The position numbers were made by a program, and so were the translations under genes. 64,000 nt of DNA from Novosphingobium sp. Leaf2 (GTDB lineage Bacteria; Pseudomonadota; Alphaproteobacteria; Sphingomonadales; Sphingomonadaceae), in the NCBI RefSeq assembly GCF_001421325.1, contig NZ_LMJY01000020.1:1-64000 (forward strand), read 5' to 3'. The notes below the pieces were generated by a model. The model ran no database searches. It worked only from the letters and a program-made list of their open reading frames with translations, and was not told the DNA's origin. Each line of letters opens with the position of its first letter. Positions within the stretch are counted from its first letter, which is position 1. Positions 26,522 to 34,465 of the stretch are shown here, in pieces.

Positions 26522-27599
26522 CGTGGAAGCCGACGATCTGTCACGCAATGCCGATGTGCTTGTCGTTATCCCGTGCTTGAACGAAGAGGCCCACTTGCCA
26601 AAGGTGCTGGGCGGGCTGTTGCGCGATGCGTTCGGCGCGACGATCGTGGTTGCGGATGGCGGCAGCACAGACGACAGCAAGCGCATCGTGGCCACATTGG
26701 CGAAGGCCCACGCCAACCTGGTCTGGGTCGATAATCCGATGCAGCGGCAGAGTGCGGCGGTCAACCTTGCAGTGCGCCGTCACGGTGCGGGGGTTCGGTG
26801 GCTGGTGCGCGTGGATGCGCATGCAGACTATCCCGCAAACTTTGTCGATCGTTTGCGTACCGCCGCTGACGCAAGCGGGGCGACCAGCGTGGTTGTGCCA
26901 ATGGTTACGCAGGGCCTGACGTGCTTTCAGCGGGCGGCAGCTACCGCGCAGAATTCGGTGCTGGGAACGGGCGGCGCACCGCATCGGCATGTGACAAAAG
27001 GCGCTTGGGTCGATCATGGACACCATGCGCTGTTCGACTTGGCGGGTTTCATGGCGGTGGGCGGCTACGACGAAAACTTTGCCGCCAACGAGGATGCGGA
27101 ACTGGACCGCCGGCTGCTTACCGCCGGCGCCCGTATCTGGCTGGAGCCAGAGGCGGCGATCACATATTATCCGCGCCGCAATCCCGTCGCGCTGTTCCGG
27201 CAATACCGCAGCTACGGTAAAGGACGCGCGCGTAACCTGCGCCGCCACCGTGCGAAGATCAAACTGCGCCAGATGCTGCCGCTGGCGGTTTTACCCGTCG
27301 CAATCTTGGCGGGCATCGGCGCGGTGCTTAGTCCATTTTGGACCAAATCGCTTGTCCTGACACTGCCTGCGCTGGCTTGGATGTTTGGCTGCGTGGTGGC
27401 GGGCGCGTGCCTGGGTATCCGTCAACGCTCATTGTGTGCGGGTGGATCGGGGTTTGCTGCGGCAATCATGCATCTGGCGTGGTCCATGGGATTTGTTGAA
27501 GAGGTCTTGCGGCGCCAGCCGTTGCCAGCGCCGCCGAACGTACTGACGTTCGAAAAGGCACCGGTATGTGAGGACCCGCGTGCTCTATCGGCGGCTTGA
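26514..27599 (+). CDS. Glycosyltransferase family 2, ExoA-like
   Basis: This 361-residue protein has a GT-A domain (VLVVIPCLNEEAHLPKVLGGLL, TIVVADGGSTDDSKRIV, LVRVDAHADYP with a D-x-D-type motif, and NEDAELDRRLLTAGARIW with the ED base) followed by two or three C-terminal hydrophobic segments. That is the layout of succinoglycan ExoA, which adds a beta-1,3-linked glucose. The ATG at 26514 overlaps the ExoL-like stop by 8 bp, and ExoL/ExoA pairing supports a succinoglycan-like sub-assembly. The following region, 27600-28500, holds no intact gene. Confidence 0.88.
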   Translation: MPDVEADDLSRNADVLVVIPCLNEEAHLPKVLGGLLRDAFGATIVVADGGSTDDSKRIVATLAKAHANLVWVDNPMQRQSAAVNLAVRRHGAGVRWLVRVDAHADYPANFVDRLRTAADASGATSVVVPMVTQGLTCFQRAAATAQNSVLGTGGAPHRHVTKGAWVDHGHHALFDLAGFMAVGGYDENFAANEDAELDRRLLTAGARIWLEPEAAITYYPRRNPVALFRQYRSYGKGRARNLRRHRAKIKLRQMLPLAVLPVAILAGIGAVLSPFWTKSLVLTLPALAWMFGCVVAGACLGIRQRSLCAGGSGFAAAIMHLAWSMGFVEEVLRRQPLPAPPNVLTFEKAPVCEDPRALSAA

Positions 27600-27829
27600 C
27601 AGTTTCGCCGCCAGGCACTGCTGCTGCGGCTGAACAATTCGTGCAGGACGATGACGTGCATTGATGACGTTCACCCCGGACACCGGCATGGCGGGTTGTC
27701 GTTTGACCCAACTGAGCGCAGACGCTGTTTCGCCAACCTGGCCCGGATGTTACCGCCACAAGGGGGCTGCCGAAGATTTCGGCGAGCACGTCGATCTGGT
27801 CGTTAGGCGGCGTGGGCAAGACTGCGGCG

Positions 27830-28120
27830 CCGGACACGCACCGCTATAGTTGCCGCCGCAGCGCTGTCGTGCATGCGGACGAAAATGCTGTCGATCATCC
27901 TGATCTCGCCAGCGTACGATGGGGTTGTAGACGGTGTGGCACGGGCCTTACCGTTCAGCAGGTCGCGCATGGGGCACCGGATCGCTGCTGTCAGAAGGCG
28001 CCGTCCAACACTTGGGGGATGGGGGAGGGCGCCCACGCGCGGAGCATGGCGCGGATGGTTGGGCAACGACGTTCCATCATACGCCACGCGAGGTCGGTCA
28101 GATCATATCGGCGCCAGCCG
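27830..28120 (-). pseudogene. Decayed IS5-family transposase, N-terminal part
   Basis: Read leftward from about 28117 the sequence encodes RRYDLTDLAWRMMERRCP, the N-terminal signature of IS5 transposases. The expected continuation is scattered across all three frames: LPNHPRHAPRVG, then VLDGAF-stop-QQRSGAP, then CHTVYNPIVRWRD, then IRMIDSIFVRMHDSAAAAT. Several indels and a stop in place of Trp show that it is dead. The C-terminal half is not recognisable in 27600-27830. It differs from the IS5 copies at 1-111 and 18661-19100. Confidence 0.7.
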
Positions 28121-28128
28121 ACTTTCAA

Positions 28129-28493
28129 TCAGGCGTCTACAGGCAGCGAAAGCGATTTGCGTACCTCCGTTTGAATGATGCTTGGCGCGATATCGTTCCA
28201 GCCGATGAATGCGGCTTTCAAACGACTTCGGCAGTCGGCAGGTCGGCGCGATCTTCAGAATCGCCTGGCAACGCTCGATCTACCGCATCCAGTTCGAAGA
28301 CGCTGAGCTTGGCCAGACCTTCCTCATGGTCAATCAATAACGTCGCTACGTTTACCCATGCCGTCTTCTCTGAAGGGATGCCTGCGCGCGCCGTATACAG
28401 ATTCACGAACTGATCCTGCGCCCCGGATGAAGCAGGAAGGCGCAGTGGTAAGACGTGCAACGGGTTGCCCGATAGCCATGAGCCCGATAGCAT
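28129..28493 (-). other. Unrecognised coding remnant downstream of the LacI-type gene
   Basis: Leftward from 28493, a 91-codon frame (NLYTARAGIPSEKTAWVNVA, DHEEGLAKLSVFELDAVD) runs to a stop at 28218. The next stretch in another frame, KAAFIGWNDIAPSIIQTEVR to a stop at 28129, also has gene-like codon use. A one-base shift near 28222 would join them, giving about 120 codons. I do not recognise the family. It directly adjoins the decayed IS5 fragment and follows the LacI-type gene by about 30 bp. It may be the remains of a regulated target gene, or a small real gene with an assembly error. Confidence 0.3.
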
Positions 28494-28524
28494 ATTAGAA
28501 TGTGCCGCGCAGGCGCTGCGGTCG

Positions 28525-29472
28525 TTAGCCCGGCGGCTGAACCGAATCGCGCATCACGATCTTAGCATCGAACTTCAGGTTCGCCGGTGCACGGCGTGCG
28601 AGGTGCCGCACGGCTTGGCGGGCTATGTGGGGCCAGGGTATTTCCACCGTGGTAAGGGCGGGAAGGGTACGCGCGGCGAGCGGGGTATCGTCGAAGCCGG
28701 CAACGGAAAGCCCGGCGGGGACGGCGATGCCTGCTTGCGCTGCGGCGTGCAGCACCCCGGCAGCCATTTCATCGTTGCAGGCAAAGATCGCCGTCGGCCG
28801 TGGGCTGATCTCAAGCAGCAGGCGTCCTGCGGCTATCCCGGATTCGAATGAGCCGTCGCCCGGGACGATCAGGATAGGGCCACGATCAAGCCCCTGTTCG
28901 GCGATCGCATCCATGTAGCCCAGTTCACGCCGGGCCGCACTGGCGGAACCGTCCTGTCCGGCGACAAGGCCCACCCGCGAATGTCCCAAAGCGATGATTT
29001 GGCGGACCAATGTAGCGGCGGCGTCCCGCTCGTCGCACGAAAATCCGTCCTCTCCCGATGCAGCTCCCAAGCGAATGCACGATACGGTGCGCGCGTGGCA
29101 GACGTCCGCGAGGGCAGCGGCATCGCGAAGCCCAGGTGCCAGCACCACGCCGGCCGGACGATGCAGGTCGAGGAAAGCGGCCATCTCATCCGCACTGCCA
29201 TTCAACTGCTGCAGTGCGAAAACCGCCTTGCTGCCTTCCAGAGCGCTGGCCATGCCCTCTGCGAGGAGAGGCAGGATAGGGCCGTCGGTCCCGCCATGTG
29301 CCAGCAACACGATGGGGTTGCGACGGTCGGCTGCCTTAGCAGTGCGCGCTTGTGGCGACTGAAGCGGACCGAGGCCAGTCTGGCGCTGGAGGGCCGCGCG
29401 TTCCACCGTGCTGGCAGAGGCATCGCCGAACGTATCGGCGACAGTGATGAAGCGGTGCACGGGTGAGGTCAT
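28525..29472 (-). CDS. LacI-family regulator with a degenerate DNA-binding domain
   Basis: The 315-residue product has a complete LacI/GalR-type sugar-binding domain (about 55-305). Markers are NPIVLLAHGGTDGPILPLLAEGMASALE, the hinge-proximal IALGHSRVGLVAGQ, ARRELGYMDAIAEQG, TAIFACNDEMAAGVLHAAAQAGIAVPAGLSVAGFDDTPLA and LTTVEIPW. The N-terminal 55 residues should hold the helix-turn-helix, but only ITVAD...SASTVERA is reminiscent of the family. The usual second helix, Asn and hinge are not recognisable, so DNA binding may be lost. The ATG at 29472 fits family length, although no good ribosome binding site is seen. It is divergent from the acyltransferase gene at 29635. Confidence 0.75.
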   Translation of the reverse strand: MTSPVHRFITVADTFGDASASTVERAALQRQTGLGPLQSPQARTAKAADRRNPIVLLAHGGTDGPILPLLAEGMASALEGSKAVFALQQLNGSADEMAAFLDLHRPAGVVLAPGLRDAAALADVCHARTVSCIRLGAASGEDGFSCDERDAAATLVRQIIALGHSRVGLVAGQDGSASAARRELGYMDAIAEQGLDRGPILIVPGDGSFESGIAAGRLLLEISPRPTAIFACNDEMAAGVLHAAAQAGIAVPAGLSVAGFDDTPLAARTLPALTTVEIPWPHIARQAVRHLARRAPANLKFDAKIVMRDSVQPPG

Positions 29473-29634
29473 GCCGCATCGTCTGGCCGTATCATCTCTG
29501 CGCCAAGCTGAATTTGACCCGAAACGGATCATTTTGGCGCGCCCTTTGATTACCTTGTATTACAACCACGGCGTTGCAGCGTCGTGACAAGGTGCCTAAT
29601 GGCGGTGTTCAGCCCGCTCGCCGGCGGGACGTTG

Positions 29635-30840
29635 ATGCAATGGATCGCGATGAACCCCGCCCTCAGCCAGCGCCACTACGGAATGGATTGGCTGCGCATT
29701 GGCGCTTTCGTACTGCTGATTTTTTACCACGTCGGCTTCTCGTTCACGCCCTGGGGTTATCAGACGCCGACGCGTGGAGTGGTGCAATGGGCGGAAATTC
29801 CGCTGCTGGGGTTAAGCGCCTGGCGCCTCGCGCTGCTGTTTGCGATTTCCGGCTACGCCAGCGCCGCGCTGATGGGAAAGGCGGGGGCCACGGGTGCGTT
29901 TCTGAAAAGCCGCATGCTGCGCCTTGGCATTCCCTTGCTGTTCGGGCTGACCGTGGTGGTGCCGCCGCAGCCTTACATGGGCCTTATTCATAGCGGCTAC
30001 CGGCACGGTTACGGCTATTTCCTTTTCCATGACGCTTTCAGTTTCAGGCAGGTCCTGCATGAATACCTGCCGGCGGTCATGCATTTGTGGTTCGTGATTT
30101 ACCTGCTGGCTTATACCATCGCGCTGTGCCTGGCGTTGATGCTGATGCCGCAGAGTTGGCGACGCAAGCTGGCGAACGGTGCGCAGGCCGTGTTTGCCGG
30201 TCCCTGGCTGGTGCCTGCGGGATGTCTGGCGATCTATGCCGTGCGCGCGCCCGGAGACGGCTGGACCGACACGCACAGCGTCTTCACCGACGTGATCGCC
30301 CATCTGCACTATGGCGGCATGTTTCTGTTCGGGTTTCTGCTGCGCCGATCGTCGGCGGTCCGGGCGGCCATCGCGCGGCAATGGAAGCTGGCGCTGGCGG
30401 TTGGCCTGCTGGCCTACGGCGGGGTCGCGCTGGAAGCATGGCACTTCCCCGGCAACGTACAGACGCCGGAGCCCTGGATCGAGCCGTTGGACTTTGCCAA
30501 GGCGGTGCAATGCTGGGGCACTGTGATCGCACTATTCGGAATCGCCGACCGGTACTGGAACCACGATCACCGTTGGCGCACGACTTTGGTCGAGGCAGTG
30601 TTTCCGGTATTCATCGCCCACCAGACGGTGATGGTGCTGGTCAGCTACTGGTTGCGGAACAAGGGCCTGGGTGCGCTTGCCGAATTCCTGATCCTGTGCG
30701 TGTCGGTGGCGGGCTTTTCCTGGCTGTTCTATCTCGTTGGCCGCGAGGTGGGGCCGTTGCGACCGCTTATCGGCCTCAAGCGGGACAGGGCGCCGCGACG
30801 TATCGATCAGCCCGAGGTGCTACCTTCCACAACGCTCTGA
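29635..30840 (+). CDS. Acyltransferase 3 family membrane protein (OpgC/ExoZ-like)
   Basis: This 401-residue protein has about ten transmembrane segments and PF01757 features: RHYGMDWLRIGAFVLLIFYHVGFSF (with R and catalytic His), GLSAWRLALLFAISGYASAALM, LRLGIPLLFGL, and the late AVFPVFIAHQTVMVLVSYW. It resembles the branch acting on periplasmic glucans as well as those acting on EPS. At the right edge of the EPS locus it may add a second acyl substituent. The ATG at 29635 follows GGCGGGA; ATGs at 29584 and 29650 are alternatives. Its stop lies 7 bp from the convergent hydrolase gene. Confidence 0.82.
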   Translation: MQWIAMNPALSQRHYGMDWLRIGAFVLLIFYHVGFSFTPWGYQTPTRGVVQWAEIPLLGLSAWRLALLFAISGYASAALMGKAGATGAFLKSRMLRLGIPLLFGLTVVVPPQPYMGLIHSGYRHGYGYFLFHDAFSFRQVLHEYLPAVMHLWFVIYLLAYTIALCLALMLMPQSWRRKLANGAQAVFAGPWLVPAGCLAIYAVRAPGDGWTDTHSVFTDVIAHLHYGGMFLFGFLLRRSSAVRAAIARQWKLALAVGLLAYGGVALEAWHFPGNVQTPEPWIEPLDFAKAVQCWGTVIALFGIADRYWNHDHRWRTTLVEAVFPVFIAHQTVMVLVSYWLRNKGLGALAEFLILCVSVAGFSWLFYLVGREVGPLRPLIGLKRDRAPRRIDQPEVLPSTTL

Positions 30841-30847
30841 TAGGGCA

Positions 30848-31636
30848 CTACCTCGCCAGAAACCGCAAGATGTCGCGCGCAATCGCATGCGGCGCCTCCA
30901 GATTGAGCATGTGGCCGATGCCGGCATAGTCGATCCGCGTGACATCGGGGGCGCGCGTGGTGATGGTATAGGCAATGCCACGGAAATCGGGCAGGTCCCG
31001 CTCCCCGACCAGCAACAGCATAGGCATGCGCAGGCCGGCAAGCCGGTCCGCATCAGGTCCGCTGGCCCGCTGATCGTCGCGGATCCACTGGTCGCCGTGG
31101 TATTGCGCGATCGCGCTATGCTGAACTGCGCCGCCGGGTGTTTCGCGCACGCTGTCGAACAGCGGATGGTGCCACCAGAGTGCGCGGGCCAGAGCTAAAT
31201 CGCCAGCGCGCGCTGCGCGCCCGATCGCCTTCCACCGCTCGATCCAATCGGCTGACCATCTCCACCCGGCCAGCAACGGACTTGCCAGCACAAGGCGGCG
31301 CACGCGTTCAGGATGGTCGAGCGCAAAGCCGGTCACCGTGGCCCCGCCCAGCGACATGCCGCACAGGTCCGCGCGCTCGATCTCCAGGCCATCGAGAACC
31401 GCCAGAAGATCGTCCGCGTGGGAAAATGCCTGACCCGATGCCGTGGTCGATTGCCCGAAGCCGCGCTGATCGTAGGTCAGCAGGGGACGGTCTCCTGCAA
31501 GATCGGGGATCAGCGCATCCCAGTCCCTGCGCGTGCCACCAAATCCGTGGACGAGCACGAGGGGAACACCGTCGCGCGCATGTAACTCGCCTTCGATTGC
31601 GGCACCGTCTACCGGAATGCGGAACGGGACTGGCAT
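30848..31636 (-). CDS. Alpha/beta hydrolase
   Basis: This 262-residue alpha/beta-fold hydrolase has the oxyanion motif VLVHGFGGTRRDWD, the nucleophile elbow GMSLGG, an acidic residue in the LLVGERD strand and the late histidine in YAGIGHMLNLEAP. It resembles 3-oxoadipate enol-lactonase/esterase-type enzymes, but the substrate cannot be read from the sequence. The ATG at 31636 (MPVPFRIPVDG) follows a GGCGG; longer readings have no support. It sits 31 bp downstream of the flavin reductase gene in the same direction, so the two may work on one substrate, for example in a two-component monooxygenase pathway. Confidence 0.85.
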   Translation of the reverse strand: MPVPFRIPVDGAAIEGELHARDGVPLVLVHGFGGTRRDWDALIPDLAGDRPLLTYDQRGFGQSTTASGQAFSHADDLLAVLDGLEIERADLCGMSLGGATVTGFALDHPERVRRLVLASPLLAGWRWSADWIERWKAIGRAARAGDLALARALWWHHPLFDSVRETPGGAVQHSAIAQYHGDQWIRDDQRASGPDADRLAGLRMPMLLLVGERDLPDFRGIAYTITTRAPDVTRIDYAGIGHMLNLEAPHAIARDILRFLAR

Positions 31637-31667
31637 TGTTTTCCGGCCGCCTTTGTGAACGGCGCGG

Positions 31668-32159
31668 TCAGATGGTTTCGGCAAAGCTGCCGTAGCGACC
31701 GCGATGGAACAGCATCGGGCCATCGTCGCGCACCGTTTCCATCCGCAGGACCTGGCCGAGTACGAACCAGTGATCCCCCGCTTCCGTTACCGAATACAGC
31801 TTGCATTCGATCGCCGCGATCGAGTCGGCAATTACCGGCAGACCGTGGTCGGACACGTGATAGTCCACCCCTAAGAATTTCGCGTCGCCCTTGGCGGTGA
31901 CGGCGCGGCATACCGCTGCTTGGTCGCTGGCCATGACATTGACACAGAAATGACCCGCGCTTTCGATGAGTGGCCAGGACGTGGAGGACTTGTCCGGGAA
32001 GAAGCCGACCAATGGCGGATTGAGCGATACCGAGGTGAAACTGCCCACGACCATCCCTGCCGGCAGCCCGTCGGCCATGGCGGTTATCACGCAGACCCCG
32101 GTGGGGTAACTGCCCAGCACCCTGCGAAATTCGGCCGGATCGATAGTCGTCTCGCTCAC
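31668..32159 (-). CDS. Flavin reductase family protein (HpaC/NtaB-like)
   Basis: This 163-residue protein of the flavin reductase-like fold (PF01613) opens with DPAEFRRVLGSYPTGVCVIT. It continues with the FMN-binding VVGSFTSVSLNPPLVGF, SAGHFCVNVMASDQ and the C-terminal HWFVLGQVL...LFHRGRYG. Such proteins reduce FMN or FAD with NAD(P)H for a partner monooxygenase. No partner oxygenase is visible in the window. The GTG at 32159, with AGGGA 8 bp upstream, is preferred; a GTG two codons earlier and an ATG at 32213 are alternatives. Confidence 0.85.
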   Translation of the reverse strand: MSETTIDPAEFRRVLGSYPTGVCVITAMADGLPAGMVVGSFTSVSLNPPLVGFFPDKSSTSWPLIESAGHFCVNVMASDQAAVCRAVTAKGDAKFLGVDYHVSDHGLPVIADSIAAIECKLYSVTEAGDHWFVLGQVLRMETVRDDGPMLFHRGRYGSFAETI

Positions 32160-32289
32160 TTGCACGTTCCCTGTGTCCGTTCCGGGGCAGGTACTGGGGC
32201 TGCCCCTTTGCATTGGCCCTAGTGCCTGCCCTCCGTTCCGCAGGCAAGCGCGTAAACGGGGGCGATGCCAGGGATTTGCGGTTGCAAAA

Positions 32290-32307
32290 CTTAATTGAGC
32301 GGTTAAT
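32290..32307. promoter_or_regulatory. Putative operator, matching a site upstream of pccB
   Basis: The sequence CTTAATTGAGCGGTTAAT is an imperfect palindrome. It agrees at 14 of 18 positions with the reverse complement of the perfect palindrome at 54384-54401, including the central GAGCG and both TTAA arms. It lies between the leftward flavin reductase gene and the rightward acylating aldehyde dehydrogenase gene, 128 bp before the latter's ATG. The size and symmetry suit a TetR-type regulator, but no such regulator is encoded in the window. Confidence 0.45.
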
Positions 32308-32434
32308 TAAATAAGCATTCTCCTGCCCAAAGGTGCAGGGGACAAGAAGACAGGAAATGACCTAATCGGAGAACCGAAACGGTCATGGACGCTATCATGC
32401 CGTCCGATCGCCTGCTGGGATGAAGGAACTTTAC

Positions 32435-33859
32435 ATGGCCACTGCCGAACTCGTCGCCGAAAAGACCGTATCGCAGGAAGTTGCGGACATTGTCGCGCGC
32501 TCGCGCAAGGCGCAGGCGCAGATAGAGCACGCAACGCAGGAGCAGGTAGATCGCTGGATCCGCGGCATGGTCTATGCGGTGTGCAAGCCGGGCATGGACG
32601 AAGAAATCGCGCGCGAGACGGTCGAGGAAACGCAGCTCGGCAATTACGAGGGCAAGTTCAAGAAGATCTCGGTGAAGACCCGCGCCACCTTGTATGACAT
32701 CATCGATGACAAGTCTGTCGGCGTGATAGAGGAAGACCCGGTTCGCAACATCGTGAAGATCGCAAAGCCGGTTGGCGTGATCGGCGCGCTCAGCCCCTCC
32801 ACCAACCCCGAAGCGACGCCGGTGATCAAGGCGATCAGTGCGGTCAAGGGCCGCAATTCGATCATCATCTGCCCGCACCCGCGCGCCAAATTCATCAACG
32901 CCAAGATCTGCAACCTGATGCGCGACGCGCTGGTGAAGATGGGCGCGCCCGCCGATCTGGTGATCCCGATCGAGAGCCCCTCGGTAGAAAAGACTAACGA
33001 AGTGATGAAGCAGTGCGACCGCATCCTTGCGACCGGCGGCACGCCGATGGTAAAGGCGGCCTATTCGTCAGGCACACCGGCGCTGGGTGTGGGCGTGGGC
33101 AACGCGGTGATCACCGTGGACGATACCGCCGATCTGGACGATGCAGCGGCCAAGATCCTGCTGTCCAAGACGCTGGACTATGCCGCATCGTGTTCGTCGG
33201 ACAACGCCGTTATCCTGCTCGATGCCATCTACGACACGATGCTGGAAAAGCTGAAGGCTAAGGGCGGCTTCGTCATCGAGGGCGAGAACAAGACGAAGCT
33301 GCAGAACGCCATCTGGGAAGACGGTGAGCACATCAACGCCAAGGTCGTTGCCCAATCGGCGCAGTTCATTGCCGACTATGCCGGCTTCGAAATCCCGGAG
33401 AACACCGCCTTCTTCATCGTGCCGGAAACCGGCTACGGCCCGGATTACAAATTCTCGGGCGAGAAGATGACCGTTACCATGGCGCTGTACCGCGCCAAGG
33501 ACATCGACGATGCGATCCGCCTTACGAACGCGATCCAAGGATATCAGGGCCAGGGCCACTCCTGTGGAATCTACTCGACCAGCGATGCCAACATCATGAA
33601 GCTGGCTGAGGGCACCAAAACCAGCCGCGTAATGGTCAACCAGCCGCAGTCCGCATCCAACTCCGGCAACGTATGGAACGGCATGCGCCAGACTTTCTCC
33701 CTGGGCTGCGGCTCGTGGGGCGGCAATGGCACGAACAACAACGTGACCTGGCGCGATCTCATCAACGAGACCTGGGTGTCCAAGCCGCTGGCGAAGCACA
33801 AGGTCATCCCGTCGGATGAGGCACTGTTCGGCAAGGATGTAATCGAACTGGTCGGCTGA
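32435..33859 (+). CDS. CoA-acylating aldehyde dehydrogenase (SauS/EutE-like)
   Basis: This 474-residue protein belongs to the acylating aldehyde dehydrogenases, which convert an aldehyde, NAD(P)+ and CoA to acyl-CoA. Landmarks are PVGVIGALSPSTNPEATPVIKAI, the phosphate-contacting SIIICPHPRA, ILATGGTPMVKAAYSSGTPALGVGVGN and the catalytic Cys253 in DYAASCSSDNA. The late GCGSWGGN and WRDLIN are also typical. It looks closest to sulfoacetaldehyde (SauS) and acetaldehyde/propionaldehyde (EutE/PduP) enzymes; the substrate is unproven. The ATG at 32435 has AAGGAAC upstream; one at 32420 is worse placed. It stands before a valine-degradation gene run. Confidence 0.85.
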   Translation: MATAELVAEKTVSQEVADIVARSRKAQAQIEHATQEQVDRWIRGMVYAVCKPGMDEEIARETVEETQLGNYEGKFKKISVKTRATLYDIIDDKSVGVIEEDPVRNIVKIAKPVGVIGALSPSTNPEATPVIKAISAVKGRNSIIICPHPRAKFINAKICNLMRDALVKMGAPADLVIPIESPSVEKTNEVMKQCDRILATGGTPMVKAAYSSGTPALGVGVGNAVITVDDTADLDDAAAKILLSKTLDYAASCSSDNAVILLDAIYDTMLEKLKAKGGFVIEGENKTKLQNAIWEDGEHINAKVVAQSAQFIADYAGFEIPENTAFFIVPETGYGPDYKFSGEKMTVTMALYRAKDIDDAIRLTNAIQGYQGQGHSCGIYSTSDANIMKLAEGTKTSRVMVNQPQSASNSGNVWNGMRQTFSLGCGSWGGNGTNNNVTWRDLINETWVSKPLAKHKVIPSDEALFGKDVIELVG

Positions 33860-33930
33860 TCCCATTGCGGCAACCGGAAGAGGGGGATAGGCGTTGCCTC
33901 CACCTTTTCCGATGCCGTGAATGGAGACCG

Positions 33931-34428
33931 ATGATGAACCGCACGCTTCCTGCCGTTGCCTTGGCTGCTGTGCTTGCGCTTGGGGCGTGTTCGAAGCAGC
34001 CCGACGCGCCCGCGAGCCAGTCACCATCTGACGCTGCCACCCAGGCGGTTTTTGATGAGACAACGGAACCTTCCGCTACGGCTACGGAGGCTAATGAAGC
34101 GGCGGTTTCTACGAACGAAATTCCCGAGGCTGTACGCGGGCGTTGGGGCATGGTTCCGGCCGACTGCACCAGCACTAGGGGCGATGCCAAGGGCCTGATG
34201 GTGGTGTCTGCAGACACGCTCAAGTTCTACGAGTCGGTGGCGAAACTGGGCGAAATCAAGGAAGCTGGGGAAAGCCGCGTACGCGCAACGTTCTCCTACA
34301 CCGGCGAGGGCCAAAGCTGGACGCAGGACGTTGTGCTGGATGTCGCCCTGAACGGGAAAACGCTGACCCGCCGCGAATATGGCAAGGACGCCATGCCGGG
34401 GCCGCAGAAATACACGCGCTGCATCTGA
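33931..34428 (+). CDS. Small hypothetical lipoprotein
   Basis: This 165-residue protein has a lipoprotein signal peptide (MMNRTLPAVALAAVLALGAC) whose lipobox LGAC makes residue 20 the acylated Cys. A low-complexity Ala/Ser/Thr/Glu linker to about residue 65 is followed by a small folded domain starting EIPEAVRGRWGMVPADCTSTRGDAKGL and ending in a Cys. That domain style is seen in uncharacterised sphingomonad lipoproteins. I cannot assign a function. GGAGA precedes the double ATG. It lies between the aldehyde dehydrogenase and valine genes with short gaps, so it may be co-transcribed. Confidence 0.8.
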   Translation: MMNRTLPAVALAAVLALGACSKQPDAPASQSPSDAATQAVFDETTEPSATATEANEAAVSTNEIPEAVRGRWGMVPADCTSTRGDAKGLMVVSADTLKFYESVAKLGEIKEAGESRVRATFSYTGEGQSWTQDVVLDVALNGKTLTRREYGKDAMPGPQKYTRCI

Positions 34429-34465
34429 GGGTGACAGCCAAACGCATGAGCAAACGGGGTAACCA

